64,000 nucleotides of DNA from Gymnogyps californianus (taxonomy: Eukaryota; Chordata; Aves; Accipitriformes; Cathartidae), in the NCBI RefSeq assembly GCF_018139145.2, contig NC_059473.1, positions 60,866,707-60,930,706 on the forward strand, given 5' to 3'. How positions within the stretch are numbered: the first letter of the stretch is position 1; each line of letters opens with the position of its first letter. Shown in pieces: positions 36,604 through 49,110 of this stretch. The notes beneath the pieces were generated by a model, which saw only the letters and a program-made list of their open reading frames with translations, was not told the DNA's origin and did not search any database. The translations under genes and the position numbers were made by a program.

Positions 36604-37813
36604 GCAATGTATGGGATCATCCCATTTGAAATTTAAGGTTTATGCTTTCATCCTAAACCCGATCTTTACCACATAATCACAGTAGTGTTTTTCTCTTTGC
36701 AATGTAGCGTTTTTCCAGTAGCTTCTGAACGGGAGGCTGTGCGTCCTCGTGTCTGGAGACTCCCTGAGGTGCACGGAGGGAGAGACCAGTGCTAGTGGCA
36801 GAGTCCTCCTGGGGCTGGAGAGCACGGCATGGGGCAGCCAAGTGCGGTAGATGAGAAGACAGATGATGGCGATACTTCAGGAATTTCTGATTGCTGCCAC
36901 TTTACTGGTGGTTGGATGGTGTCCTTCAGTGGTGAGCGGTCTCTCATGCTGCATCCCGCATACTGCCATATTTAGGCTGGGTACCAGGTTCACAGCGAAA
37001 AACAAGCCCCCCCCTTCTGTTTTCTGCCACATATATTTTGAAGATAAATAATTACCTGCTATCAGGTGTTTGGCAGCTTGGACCTTGTCATCTTTATTTG
37101 CCTTGTTTTCCTCATAAAAGTGGCACAGGATATTTTAATTATCTGTTTATAGGCTTGCTTGGGAGAATTCCCTTAGTGATGAGACAGTTCAAGAAAAAAC
37201 CTCAAGATAATGGCTTTTCCACTTGCACTTCTCAAACGTTCCTTCAAATGGAAGTGAAGGAATTATAAAAACCTTGTACGTAGTTTAAATTCCTGAGTGA
37301 TAACAATATAGTGGCTTTGTTCTAAGTATTACACAGATGGATTGTAAAGGGTAAAAGTATAACTGAGTTTGTGGGAATCTGTAAAGGTGTTAAGTATTTT
37401 GTAGGTAGCCAACTTTGTTTAAGAGTTGTTTTCCATATGTGCTTGTACTTACCACAACCAGTTTCTTGGAGTGGAACTCTTTTTGGAGTGGAAAAGCACG
37501 TGTTTTCATCAGCATACCAAGGGCACTGACAGTGAGGCCAGTTTACAGTTTGCATCTGTCCCTTTGCTTTAAGTTTTGAACTTTAAAAGAAAAAAAGCAA
37601 CACAAGAGATACAGCTCTTAAAAATATTAGGGTCATGTTTGGATGCAAAGTGTACTGCAGAGAACGTACGGCACTTTCTCACCTCTAACCATGGTAGAGA
37701 TGGTTTAATACCATTTTTCAACTAACAGAACAGTAAGATGTAATTACCTGAAGATTAACTCTCAGGACATGGATGGGTGTGTGGAAAGACTTCTGTTCCT
37801 TATTATATTCTCT

Positions 37814-37900
37814 GTTCTTTAACAGACACTGTATTGCAACAGGCAGCCATAGATGTATGAAAAATGCCTATTGCAATACCGTGTGCCGGTACTGAAGGGC
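37814..37900 (+). ncRNA. miRNA-like hairpin (candidate)
   Basis: The arms at 37826-37845 and 37865-37884 form a 20-position stem with two mismatches (ACAC, then GTATTGCAA, then AGGCA on the 5' arm). The apex can close further with CATA (37848-37851) pairing to TATG (37856-37859) around a 4-nt loop. Below the main stem, 37814-37821 can pair with 37893-37900 through 8 pairs, three of them G-U, after a bulged segment. Overall length and shape resemble an animal pre-miRNA. I do not recognise either arm as a known microRNA, and a small palindromic transposon relic is an equally open explanation. Confidence 0.35.
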
Positions 37901-38773
37901 TACACAGCCTGGCTGCATGCTGCTGTTGTGCCATGCGGCAATTGTCTCAGTACGGTCAGAAGTACAAATTGTGGATGCATTTCTTTCATTCTCGGATATG
38001 GGACTAAAAATAGTTGACCAAGCTTATTCTGAGTGAGTGTGGTACTTTATGGTCAGGTTTCAGAAAATCGAATGGCTTTCTTATGTGTTGTTTAGGATGT
38101 TGTGTACGGTGGAAGCATTCTTACAGTACTTTGAAGGTTTCATCCCCTTTTTCCTTCTCTCAGGGGAACGTCACTACTGACTCCCATCGCTGTGTATGAT
38201 ATGGGCTGGATTCTGATCCAGCACCCACATTTTTAAGGGCCAGATTCTGATCACTTTACTTTGAGTGAACTAATCCAAACTGTCTTTGCTAAAGTTAATG
38301 CTTCTTTGATTCAATGCAGAGTTAAAATCAGATTTTATTCCTCAGATTGTGTATTGTGTACTGCAAATCATTGCCAATACCAAAGACTCATTTGTCTGCC
38401 TTTTTTTATATTGAAAAGAGTCCTGATGATTAGCGCCAGACTGACAACCTTCAGGATTAAGTCTTCAAGCTAACGTCAGAACAAGAAGCAGTGGAGGTTT
38501 CTTCACGCTAACTGGGCAGTGAATCTTCAAGATAATCTGTCTTTGAAGAATTTACCTCTAAAGGATAGGGTAGAAAACAGCTGAACCAGCTCATATCCTT
38601 GTAGAAGAATATGTTTTTAAAAGTATATCCAAAATGTTTAGTTTATAAATAATTAAAAATATTATTTTTGACCTTCTTTTAGTAAAATGAGCAGTTTTGG
38701 TAAGCTAGTGGCATTGCATATGTCCCATGAAAGGTACGATTTATTATGACTCCAAGATACAGACTGGTGGTTC

Positions 38774-39393
38774 CCTAGTGTCGTGGTTTAACCCCAGCCA
38801 GCAGCTAAGCACCATGCAGCCGCTCCTGCACTCCCTGCCCCCTGCTCCCAGTGGGATGGGGAGGAGAATTGGGAGAGAAGGTAAAACTCGTGGGTTGAGA
38901 TAAGAACACTTTAATAACTAAAGTAAAATATAACACTAACAATAATAATAATGAAATATAATAATAATAGTATTTTAGGAAAGGAATATAACAAAAAGAG
39001 AAGGGGGGGGAAGGGAAAAAAAAAAGGGAAAAAAACCCCAGCGATGCACAATGCAATTGCTCACCACCTGGTGACCGATGCCTGAGCAGCGATCTGCCCC
39101 TCCCAGCCAACTCCCCCCCGTTTATATACTGGGCATGACGTTCCATGGTATGAAATATCTCTTTGGCTAGTTTGGGTCAGCTGTCGTGGCTATGCTCCCT
39201 CCCAGCTTCTTGTACACCTGCTTGCTGGCAGAGCATAAGAAACTGAAAAAATCCTTAACTTAAGCACTACTTAGCAACAACTGAAACATGAGCGCGTTAT
39301 CAACATTATTCTCACACTAAATCCAAAACCCAGCACTGTACCAGCTACTAAGAAGAGAATTAACTCTATCCCAGCCGAAACCAGGACACCTAG
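38774..39393 (-). mobile_element. Solo LTR of an avian ERVL-like endogenous retrovirus, with target duplication
   Basis: A 610-bp LTR occupies 38779-39388, beginning TG and ending CA. It is flanked by perfect 5-bp direct repeats CCTAG (38774-38778 and 39389-39393). A 5-bp duplication fits class III (ERVL-type) integrases; class II usually gives 6. Read on the minus strand, it has a TATA box (TATATAAA in 39121-39129) and a downstream ATTAAA polyadenylation signal (38915-38910), so its transcriptional sense is leftward. No internal retroviral region remains, so it is the product of LTR-LTR recombination. The ends 'TGTCGTGGTTTAACC' and 'AACCAGGACA' match an LTR family I know as frequent in neoavian birds. 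Confidence 0.9.
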
Positions 39394-39807
39394 TTTCAGC
39401 TCTAATACTCTGAATTACGAGGGCTGAAAGGCTGGCTTCAGTTCCCGGTGTGACCACAGGGAGATTATTCCAGAAACACGTCAAAAATACTCCTCTTCAG
39501 CTAGTGATGGTAGTATGAGATGAGAATCCGGAAAAGCATTTTCCAAACTCCTTGTAACCTTTTCCATTGAGGTTCATTGAATTAAGTGCCTCTGTTTGAA
39601 AATTGGATTCTATCAAGTGGAGCACTGCTACCCAATCTGTCTCATTCAGTGTACAGAGGAAAAGTCTAGTGTCCCGGACACCAGAGGTTGTTGCTGGGAC
39701 ATGCTTATTGTGGAATGACTGTATTTATCACTGTATTTTGACATGTTGTTCAAAGGCTAACAAAAATGGGTCTAGAATGTGTCTCATGAGTGAGAATATA
39801 CTGTAAG

Positions 39808-40000
39808 CCTGTGCATCCCCCTGCCCCAGGGGAGGAACAGCTATAACCAAACCATTTCCTACGGGTGGTTGTTCAGACTGCTCCTTAAAGCTTCCAGTGG
39901 TGGAGACTCTGAAACCTCCTGGATGGTCTTATTTGGATTCTTAATGATGCTTTCCATTAAAAAAGTCTTTCTAATGTTTAACTTAAGAAGGTAGTAATGG
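39808..40000 (+). repeat. Ancient interspersed repeat, family not named
   Basis: The order CCTGCCCCAGG, then CAGTGGTGGAGACTCTGAAACC, then TCTTTCTAATGTTTAACTTA parallels a widespread old sauropsid repeat ('ccagtgatggagattccacaacc ... gttcttcctaatgtctaacct'). It is diverged; orientation and limits are approximate. Confidence 0.42.
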
Positions 40001-40742
40001 TAGGTAGGACTGCAATCCAGGTTCTCCCTATGCTTGCCAGGTAAGTATACTAATGATTTACTTAGGGTCAGATGGACAGCCTGTGAGACAATCAGTTACC
40101 AAATGTTGAACAACCACATGCCACTATCCAGCTCCTGTGCCTTCACCCTTTTGCTTAAGCTGGGCCCTTAATCTGCTTCAGAAAGGCAGCGGTGAAATTG
40201 AAAAGAAGCATCTGTATTCGCTTTGCTGGGTTGTCAGCCATATCTGACAAGGGAATCCTGTAGTTTTACACTCTAGTTGTGCCCCAAATGCATTCACAAA
40301 ACATGTTTTAGTCCATTGGATCCAAAAATATGTAAGGCTTGATTTCCAGATGCTTGCAGAAGTATGGGCTGTAGAGAGAGCTTAGTGCATTTCTATATTG
40401 TAGTAATATTCTTACACAAGCTGTATAAGAAAAACAAGAGCAGCACGGCTCCTGAGCAAATATTGTTTCTAGTCACATACGATACTTTGCAGCTGAGCCT
40501 GGTAACACGCTGCTTAGCTGTTTTGCTATGCAAGTGCAGAGAACGCTGTTAGCAATAAAGCCACTGCTGGTTTCTCCTCCAAAACCTCCCTCCTTGCAGT
40601 GCATTGGAAATGACTGAACTTTGGCCCTCATTCTGCTGACACCCTGAGGGAGTGTAAATGTAATGACGTCTTTGCTTGTTTCAGCTGCACAACAGGAAAC
40701 GCTCATGGCCTCCCCTTCTTCCTGCTCTGAGAAAGTGCTGCC

Positions 40743-40757
40743 TTTTTTTTTTTTTTT
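40743..40757. repeat. Poly-T tract (T15)
   Basis: T15 followed by CCCCTCCCTTCCCCTGCAG, which also makes a strong polypyrimidine/acceptor-like sequence. No credible downstream exon with a matching donor was seen. Confidence 0.85.
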
Positions 40758-42191
40758 CCCCTCCCTTCCCCTGCAGTCGAGCAGGCTGAAACCTAGTTTC
40801 AGGTCTGGGCTCGGCAGCCAGCCGGTGCTCGCACAGGGACCCCATTGCTGCTGCCTCCTTGCCTGAGCAGCCAGTCGCCTCCCTATTGCTCTGCTGTGGT
40901 GGTGATGCCAGAAATACAAGCGTTTTAAATTTTTTTTCCCCCCCCTGGAGAAGTGACTGAGAAGAGAATACAGTTATGTGGCAATGGCTTGCTCCACAGA
41001 GCGTGTCACTGGATACAGCCCAGCTGCAAAGACCAGGATGGTCAGGTGATGATTTGCCTTGGGGAGACCACATCACTTGCATAATAGAGGACACACTGTC
41101 AGGTGGGCATTGAGGGATCCTGGAATACGGTCCCAATAGTGCTGAATAATGCTGAATATGCAGGGCCTGGACAGATTTCTTTGCCTTGCTGGAATACGGA
41201 GGCTTGCTTCTTGCAGAGCATTGACAGGAAATCTGTTTAACCCTCTCCGGCTGCTGCTTTTACACTTTGTAACCAAAACAGGGATATGAGTAAGAGTGGC
41301 TATTGAGAAACACAAGCATTTTGCAGCTAACTCAGGGAGAAGGATTTCGTCTCATCAAAGTCAGCCAAAACATTAAAGCAATACAGCATTCTTGCAAGTA
41401 AAATTAATTGAGTCAATATTCAACTGTTATTCTCTGATGATTGGGGGGCGGGTCACTTTTAAAAAATAAAACACATATGCGCTAGGGAGTTTGCATATTG
41501 TGGCGTGAGAAGAGGCACTGAGTAGTCTAGAGTACAGCATCCTGAATTTGAAAGATTTAATGTAACTTTGAATGTAAACAGTGCTGGTGCAGTTGCTTAT
41601 TCATTTGTTTAATGTTGCATAGGCATATTATTTGAGGAGCAGCTTTTGCCTGGGTTCTGTAATAAGCAAGTTCTGGGTTTACCTCATTGATCTATCACAC
41701 TACCTAGCTAAATAACTGTTGTTTTTAACAAGCTGGAGTTATGTAACATGTATCATGCCTGGCGAGATACTTGCAAGCAGGGAAAAGCAAGATAGGCAAA
41801 GAAATAACAGCACTCAACCTTTTGCAGAATAGGATATGTCTGGGTTTTGAAATGAAATAATGTGTGTTGGTACTCTCAGCCGTACAGGCAGGGTCCAGCT
41901 ATTCATTATGAGGATCTGTCTTGAAACAAAGTCTTGGGATGGGAATGTTTAACAGACAGAAGAGTGAATTTACTCAGGCATGTGCAGTTCTTGGAGGGTT
42001 TTGTATATGTGCATGCCAAATTCTGTCCCCCCACCCCTCCTGCTGTTGTTTTTCCTCTGGAAAAGCACTGTAGAATAATAAATGGGAAAAGTCTCTTAAA
42101 TGGCACTGATTTCACATGTAAAAGAAAATAACTTGATGAGCTGTGATTGCCCCTATAAAGTGTTACATAAATCTCTTTTCTTCTTTTAAAT

Positions 42192-42209
42192 ATGACCCTA
42201 TAGGGTCAT
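42192..42209. promoter_or_regulatory. Perfect 18-bp palindrome with everted nuclear-receptor half-sites
   Basis: ATGACCCTATAGGGTCAT is its own reverse complement. It contains TGACCC and GGGTCA separated by 4 bp, an ER4 arrangement of receptor half-sites related to AGGTCA. Everted repeats are bound by some RXR heterodimers. Only the motif is seen; function is inference. Confidence 0.4.
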
Positions 42210-45200
42210 TAGGCATGTATGCAATACAACAGTCCTCTGTCTCAAGAGATTTTACAACCAGTTTATGGAAAGGGGAAGCAAGTGGTTATATGAATGCATT
42301 AGAATAGAAGCAATTGATTTTAAGTTAAATCTTCCTTTAGTAATATTTCCTTGACAATTTTCTCTGCTGTTACTCAGTTTTGATCTTCAAAGTCATGCTG
42401 AGTTGTTAAGCCTGGGATGACTTTTTGCTTTAGCGGCATGGATACAAATATTAAATAATAATGTTAGGAAATAAAGGCGTGAGAATAACAGGTCCTTAGG
42501 AAAGGAGTGGGAATAATGACTTTTTAGGAAAGGAATGATTTAGTGCTCCTGAATTCCCCTTCAAACTGTCCTGCTCCCTCTCATTTTGGCCAAATAATTC
42601 TGTATTTTTCCCTCCTTTCGTCTATAAATGAAATAGCTGTAAACTGTGGCATAGGTTTAACTACTGTATTTTGAGATTTTATTGTTATTAACAACAAATA
42701 TTCAAAAATGAGTGCTGATATTTATGGTCTTATATACTACCGTACATGCATACGTTAGTACAGACAGCAGCTGAGATGTTATAATGAGAAACAGTTAAAT
42801 CTGTGTGCTGCTTCTGTAGCTAGCACCATTGCTGATAGTCTCAGCATGGAAAGGAGGAGATGAACAAGCACAGACGGAAACATGTATTTTTTCACACAGG
42901 AGGCCATTCAGGTCATGGCCAAGGGATGTCAAAAAAGCACTATAAGGAAGTGGACCATGTTGCTCTCATTATGTCCTTATTTTCCAAACAAATGCAGGAT
43001 TTCTCTTGGACTGTCAGTGCAACATCCTTCAGAAGGAACTTGCTTTTTTATGAAAACTTACAAGAAATTTCAGTCTTCAGGAGAATTTCCATTTATCATA
43101 CTGAATTGACTTAGTTTTGTGTAGTCATGTGTTACTGTTACAACAGCAGAAGCTTAGAGCTGGGGATCTGAGTAGCGGCACATAAGGACACCAAGATCTT
43201 GTAGGTGGAGAAAGACCTTTTCCTGAATCTGCATGATGATAACCAAATACAGAGTTCATCAAATGCTTTCTATTTGTGTCGACTCCAATACTCTTTACTT
43301 TTGACTCTGTAGTGGTTTTTGGCTAACTAATAGTTATGTCCTTTCTGCAACTCCATGATTTTCTCAATGCAGGTGAATAGTATGTAGGGGCATCATATAA
43401 AATTGTTGAAATTTTTGTGCACACTATCAATAGTAGCGCAGTATCAATGGGCGCAGTTTTCCGATGTGATTAATTAGGAGGGTTTGGGTGTCCTTTACTT
43501 GAATTTCCCTTACTCTTTTGGATGAGAAGTCCTCATATTTTTGTTAAGAGCCAAGACTTGTAAGGCCAGGAGGGTAGGAGGGAGCACCGTGGAGCCCACG
43601 GGAGTTTTCAGCCCATATTTCAGTAGAGTCTATGAGATGAGCATAGCTGTAAAGGGGGTTGTTGTGGCTGCCTGCTGCGTTACATTGTCTGGTGAGAGCC
43701 TGTGCCTGCAGGCCTTTGCTGGGGGGTGAACAGAGGTGGGCTGAGGGCTGCCGGGGTGTGAGCCGGGGTGTGAGCTGTGTCGGCACGGGCACAAGCCAGA
43801 GCCATGGCACACGGGCACTGCTGGGCTCGGCGCGCTGGGAGGAGCGAGGGTTGTTCACTGTCTGCTGTGGGAGGTGTGGGCTGGCCTTGACTTCTGGTGG
43901 AATTTCTGTTGAAATCGGTGTGATCTGAGTGAGCAGAGTAGGGTGAGTATGTGGCTGCCAGGTGAAAGAAAGTAATTGCCATGAGTGACACTGATGCACG
44001 GGCAGGGAGGGGGTGTATCTGTGTGTGTGCAGGCAGTGGCTTGCTCAGGAGTAAACTCTCACATCCTGAGGTCCTTGAATAGGTCTTCAGAGGTTAATGG
44101 TCCCAGTCATAAGGCTATGCAGAGAGGGATTTCTTGGCCTGCAAGTTGCTGTACACAGTTGTTCCATTTTCCTTGCTTTTGTTAAAGGCCCGTGTATTTT
44201 GTCCATTCAAACCCTGAAGTGTCTTCAGGTTATCAGGTTGTTCCTGTATTGCAGCAAAACTTGAAATAATTACCAACTCAGTTTCACCATGTTTGCCAGT
44301 TAAAAAAAGGTGAAATTTAATTTACACTAATTACTTAACTACACAAGATGCTCGGCATGAAAATGACTAGGTGCAAATTAAGATTAAATAAGTAAAGGAG
44401 AAAAATACGTTGTGCATTACATTTTTCATATTTAGTGTTCTATTTGTATTTCATTACCAGTCCATCTGCAAGAAGACTTCTTTTAGCAGATTGAAGCATT
44501 TTTTCAAGAAAAAACCCAAATGTACAGTTAGGCTGATAAAAACAAAGTTTTAGTCTGAATAGATTAAGATGGGAGAGTTTTAATAAAATCTTCTCATTGT
44601 TGCAGGCTTACTTTCTCTTAACTCTGGTTACCCTATGTGCCTTGGTATGATCTCTGGAGCCGTGCAACGGCCCCACTTTCTCCAGGTTGTCTTGCTGAAA
44701 CACAAACGTTTTGTAGCCTCCCCAAAGCTATTGTGTGTGTGAAATCAGCCCTTAGGTAATACTGAACTTTGTATAACGCATAACCTGAGTGGGTACATGG
44801 CCTTAGCTCCTTGTCACAGGAATGGATTTCAGAGCGTTTGCCTGGTTCCTGTAGTTGTGCTTGTTGCAGTCCTGCTACCCCACAGCCTGTCCCATGTGAA
44901 CATGCTGCTGCTTTGGGAGAGACAGATCACGAGTCATGATGGCTCTGCTGTTTGTGGGGATGAGAAGCAAAAGCTTTTGTGCAGTCGTAGACAAGACTAG
45001 CCATGGGGGTGGTTTGAATGCACCATCAGTCTTACCAAGGTGAGTTCAACACCGTAGTGGTGTTGCCATGGTAGATGTTTCTTTGGAAGCACCAATACAA
45101 CACACTTCTGTATTGCAGAGAACTTGTTTCACCATCCAAAACTATGTGTGCTGTCTTTACCTCAGCTGACCCTGGCTTTGAACCTTCCCAAAGTTTGGAG

Positions 45201-45765
45201 ATGTTTGTAGCGAGACTTTGCTTTGTGAATGGAATTTGTTTTTCTAAGTGCAGCATGAAAGATTTGGTTTATCTGCATGGAGCATGCTTGCTTGAGCAGT
45301 TGCTTTCCACAGCGCAGTGCTTGTAGATTAAAATCCTTTCTGTTGTGGTTGTGCCAGTTCAATTCCTTCTGCAGCAAGTCCCTTTTGCTGGCGTACTGCA
45401 GTAAGGTTACTGGTTGTGTTAGTGAGAAAGAAATTTTTTGTTTCCGCTAATGTGTCATTCTTGTAGATTTGAAATGGTAATGACAATTTTTTATAACCAT
45501 TTTTTAAAGATACTCTGAAAACTAGAGTAACACTCCCTGCTTCAATGTGTATATTATTTCACCTGTAGAACTGCTTTTAATGCATGCGTTTGCACTTGGA
45601 ATTTGAACGCTTTACATCGAAACTAGAAATGACAGTGTCGTATGCATGGCATATACCTTTTAGTTTACGGTGGCATGTTTTACTGTCTGTGATGTGTGAT
45701 CACACAAGCTCAACAGTACACAGCTGACTTGATGTATTTACTGTAATTCTCTACCTAAGGAAATA

Positions 45766-45870
45766 CGGTCTAGTGACTAGCAGGCTAGGCGGGGACTTAA
45801 TACCCATAGGTTCAATTCCTGGTTCTGCTACACAGTTCATGAGTTTGGGGTAAGATTCACAACACCTTAC
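45766..45870 (+). repeat. tRNA-derived SINE head (MIR-like)
   Basis: GGTCTAGTGACTAGCAGGCT is an A-box-like start and GGTTCAATTCC is an excellent RNA polymerase III B box. CTGGTTCTGCTACACAG and TTGGGGTAAG then follow the order of MIR-type SINEs. Old and diverged, plus orientation; the 3' end is uncertain. Confidence 0.6.
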
Positions 45871-47550
45871 ACTGATTTTCATGTGAATTATATTCATAAA
45901 TATGAGTTAGGCACAAAAATACCATTGTTGTGCAGTATTCTCTTTATGTCAGTTCCACTTCCTTATCTTACAGAGATGTCCTGTAGACAGATGCTGTATT
46001 CTGCTATCGATCCATAGGGAGCCAATAGGGGTTTTGTGCTAAAACTGACTGTGGGATTTGAACCTTAATTTTTTTCTTGTTTGTGTGTCTCTTTTTAAGT
46101 GACCATTCTCAGAGCAATCAATAGTTGCACTATTTACTGTGAGCACCTCTGCTCATAGTATTTATGCTATTAAAGATCATACAAGTCATCAGAGAAGTCA
46201 GGCTACACGCTGCTTTGGAGTCCAGTTCTGTCTCCTTTACTTAAGAGCAGAAATAGCCCAGCTAAGGTACAGTCAGCGGCTAAGGCATTAGAGAAGGGCA
46301 GCATGCATAGACCTGGATCCAGATGTTAAATGCTGTGTTTAGAAAAAGGGTAAATTTTCCTCCCAAACAAATTCATAAAATTCAAGGTGGAATTTTGTAA
46401 TGTAAGATGTTGTATTGCAATGAGTGCTAGAGTGAGTAGCAGCTTTGCAGAGTGGAGGGAAGAGATACTTCTGTTGAGCGGATGCATGTGGGCAATGCAG
46501 AACCTGCCAGTTTTACTCTGGCTTTGTGCAACTTTGTGAAATTTGCATTTTGAAGTACCTCGGCAATTCAAAGGGTAACTGCCTGAGCAAAGTCTTGCTT
46601 AAGGTAGCTATTGGGAATGCTACAAAATGTTTTGGTGTCTGTAGGGCACACCAGCGCTTCCTAAACCAGCAGAGTGCCCTCAGGGATACTCTGAACCTCG
46701 CCTGCGCTAAACTTTTGGGAGGCGTGAATCAGCTCGGCGCCACGGGCAGCCCAAAAGTCCCCCCGATTTATGCCAGGTGATGTCTGTCCCTCTGTGTCTG
46801 AAGGGACCGTAGTTTTTCTGGTTTCCCTCCTGATCTGGGATGTTGCGACTGAGCTCTGTAAACGTCTGGGGGGGAATAGGAGGCGGTGGTGGGAGTGTTG
46901 AGGAGACCCGCAGATGGGGCTGGTTTTACACTGTACACATAACCTTTACCACGTCCACTCGTTAGCAACATGCACTTCTCACTAATGGACATTTCTGAGA
47001 AAGTGTTAATCATCATTGCTATGCACATAGAGCTCGTAGTCTTTCGCAACCATGCTCTGGTGGCTGAGAGCGGGCGATGCCACAGGACCATGGTGCCCCA
47101 CCGCTCCTGGCTGCCCGGGTCACGGTGGTCAGGCTTGGACCTCACCAGTGAGAGAACGCAGACCATGAGCGGCCTTGTCTTCTCTCTCCCACAGTTTTTT
47201 TTTCCCCTGTTTGCTAGTTTAAGACTTAAACAGGAAGAATTTAAGTAATTAAAGTGATTAAACTTATGCTTTTGATACTGCTTGTCTTGTTTTCCTCTGT
47301 GTTGTCAGCGATGCTTCTGATGTACTTGGGAGGATGTTCTGCGTGTTCGCAATCCTTTCTGCTTGTCTTGTCCTTTGTTGCTTGGATGCCTCCTACAAGC
47401 AGCTAGGCCCATCTTGACCAGTTTGGTGAGTGCATTGCTTAGCAAATGAAGAAAATGCTATGGCAGGTGGAAAACGTAACATACAGACCCAGTGAAAAGT
47501 GAAGCCCATGAATGCCTGCCAGATGTATCTGGTGCTTCATTAGCAAAACC

Positions 47551-47650
47551 CCTAAGTGAAACTTTAATTTCGGGCAAGTTCCTAAGTCGTAGTGAAATCA
47601 CTGGGTCCTACACATGCTCCTGAAGTTAAGTATATGCTTATATACTTTGT
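47551..47650. repeat. Ancient amniote palindromic repeat, copy 2
   Basis: CCTAAGT units, GTGAAATCACTGGG, then ACACATGCTCCTGAAGTTAA and TATATGCTTA parallel the repeat at 12414-12515 and the old family built around 'cttaagcatgtgctt'. Heavily diverged; family name unknown to me. Confidence 0.4.
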
Positions 47651-47888
47651 GAATAGAAATGGCTTATTGAGCTGGAGCCAGCATGGGGAATTTTGGGACT
47701 TCTGCTGTTCTGCTTACAGTATTTTGCAGGAGAGTTTAAGGCTGTAGAATGACACCAACTGGATCCACAGAACAATCTGCTCCTGTTCCCGTGAACTCCA
47801 AATTATTTTCCTTCTCACATGCAAAGTTGTACCAAGAGCTGCATTTAAAAACCCATCTGTTGTTCATATTATATCAATAGGAAGAAAA

Positions 47889-47971
47889 ATTTTAGACTTC
47901 TAAAATATTCTGGTTACGTGTTCCATCCTGCTGTCATCTGTCTTTCAACTACAAGCCACTTCTTGTAGTTG
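47889..47971. other. Two short perfect hairpins
   Basis: ATTTTAGA/TCTAAAAT (47889-47896 with 47899-47906) and CAACTACAAG/CTTGTAGTTG (47946-47955 with 47962-47971, 6-nt loop) are both perfect stems, within 83 bp. No function is recognised. Confidence 0.6.
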
Positions 47972-48308
47972 CACTTACTTCTAGCTGCTCAAATCTTTTC
48001 CCTCCCACCAACAGATGAAACGCCGAGTTGCCTAAACTGCAAAAGTGGAAGCAGGATGCTACAAACTGGTAGTGGAAAGAAATGACTCGTTTCAAAATAA
48101 GATGCTTTTCATAGTATAAAATAAATAAATTGATATAATAGTTTTTTCTTATCGAGTGTGGGAATAAGTAATAAATTACTTTAAAAGTTGTTTTGTCATG
48201 TTTTTCGTTACACAGATAGTATATTTGAAGTATCATCAATGTCTATATGTGTTTTAATATAATTTGTGACACAAATATGTGATGTGTAACAAAATATAGC
48301 AATTTTTC

Positions 48309-48323
48309 TTTTTTTTTTTTTTT
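48309..48323. repeat. Poly-T tract (T15)
   Basis: Uninterrupted T15 in AT-rich sequence, followed by AATTTTTACAG, an acceptor-like end. No convincing exon follows. Confidence 0.85.
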
Positions 48324-49110
48324 AATTTTTACAGCAAAATAAGGTTCTAATTCCAGTGCTGCTGGTTATAATTCACCTGCTGCTGATCCCACTTTTCTCT
48401 GTTGCAGTGGCAGTAGCACAAGCATATTTCTTGGCACGTACACTGCTTTTCCACAGGGCAGCAGTGAAGTTCATCTGTCTTGTTTATTTTAGTTTTGTTG
48501 TTACATTTTGGTAAAACAGCCAATTATGACAGAACTAGAGAGACAATATCATATCATTTCAGGTTTGCAAGGTTTTCTTTGCAACTGTAATGAGTGCTCA
48601 GGGGTGTGGGTATATGCGTGTGTGTATTTACATCTGTTACAGCTTTGTGGCTTTTCTCCCACCCTTTTCAAAGCAGTAGCTTCTCATTGAGGGCTTCAGG
48701 ATTTTTCAAATACTGCACTGCATCCTCCCTGGAAAACTCCATGGGAGACACTCAGGCAATGGGAGCTTCATAGCCTTTTCCCAGTGAGATATAGGTCACA
48801 AACTGTCCATCTCATGGTCGCTGGATAGCTAGGCCATAGACCTCTGTTCATGAGAAATTCAGTGCTGACACCTGTCTCTATTCCTCGTCAATCCCCTGTA
48901 AGGATTCATGCTCAATCTTAGAGCAGCATCTGTTAGCAGTTGACCAGTCTTGTTCAGTTGTTCCCCAGTATGAAGAACACAAGCCTTCACCGCGTGTCGT
49001 TAATTATCTGCTAAACAGCTCATTTTACCAGGACTTCTGTTTCCACTACCTAAACCCTAGACTCTTATCGCAGTCTCTGTTCAGCAATTTTTAACTGTTT
49101 AACAGTTTAG

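Larger units (their letters stand above)
39394..42191. other. Non-coding sequence right of the LTR
   Basis: No exon was recognised. It holds an old repeat at 39808-40000 and a T15 run at 40743-40757 followed by C-rich sequence. The open frames of up to 151 codons around 40.5-41.1 kb are overlapping on the same strand and resemble no protein. Confidence 0.5.
42210..49110. other. Non-coding sequence with scattered old repeats
   Basis: No exon was recognised. Contents: a SINE head (45766-45870), an old palindromic repeat (47551-47650), two short hairpins (47889-47971), a 7-bp perfect stem at 45047-45065, and a GC-richer stretch near 43560-43870 with a 12-bp tandem duplication (GCCGGGGTGTGA). 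The rest appears single-copy. Confidence 0.5.

Noticed and set aside
40473..41136. Minus-strand frames of 148 and 151 codons
   Set aside because: They overlap each other in different phases and contain poly-Lys from the T15 tract. No family resemblance.
43544..43999. 151-codon minus-strand frame rich in Pro/Thr/His
   Set aside because: It comes from a locally GC-rich stretch with tandem GTGTGA-like units; several overlapping frames, no homology recognised.
45047..45065. 7-bp perfect hairpin CAACACC/GGTGTTG
   Set aside because: Too short to be significant on its own in a 64-kb window.
47889..47971. Intrinsic terminator-like hairpins
   Set aside because: Bacterial-style terminators have no meaning in this vertebrate sequence. 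Kept only as hairpins.
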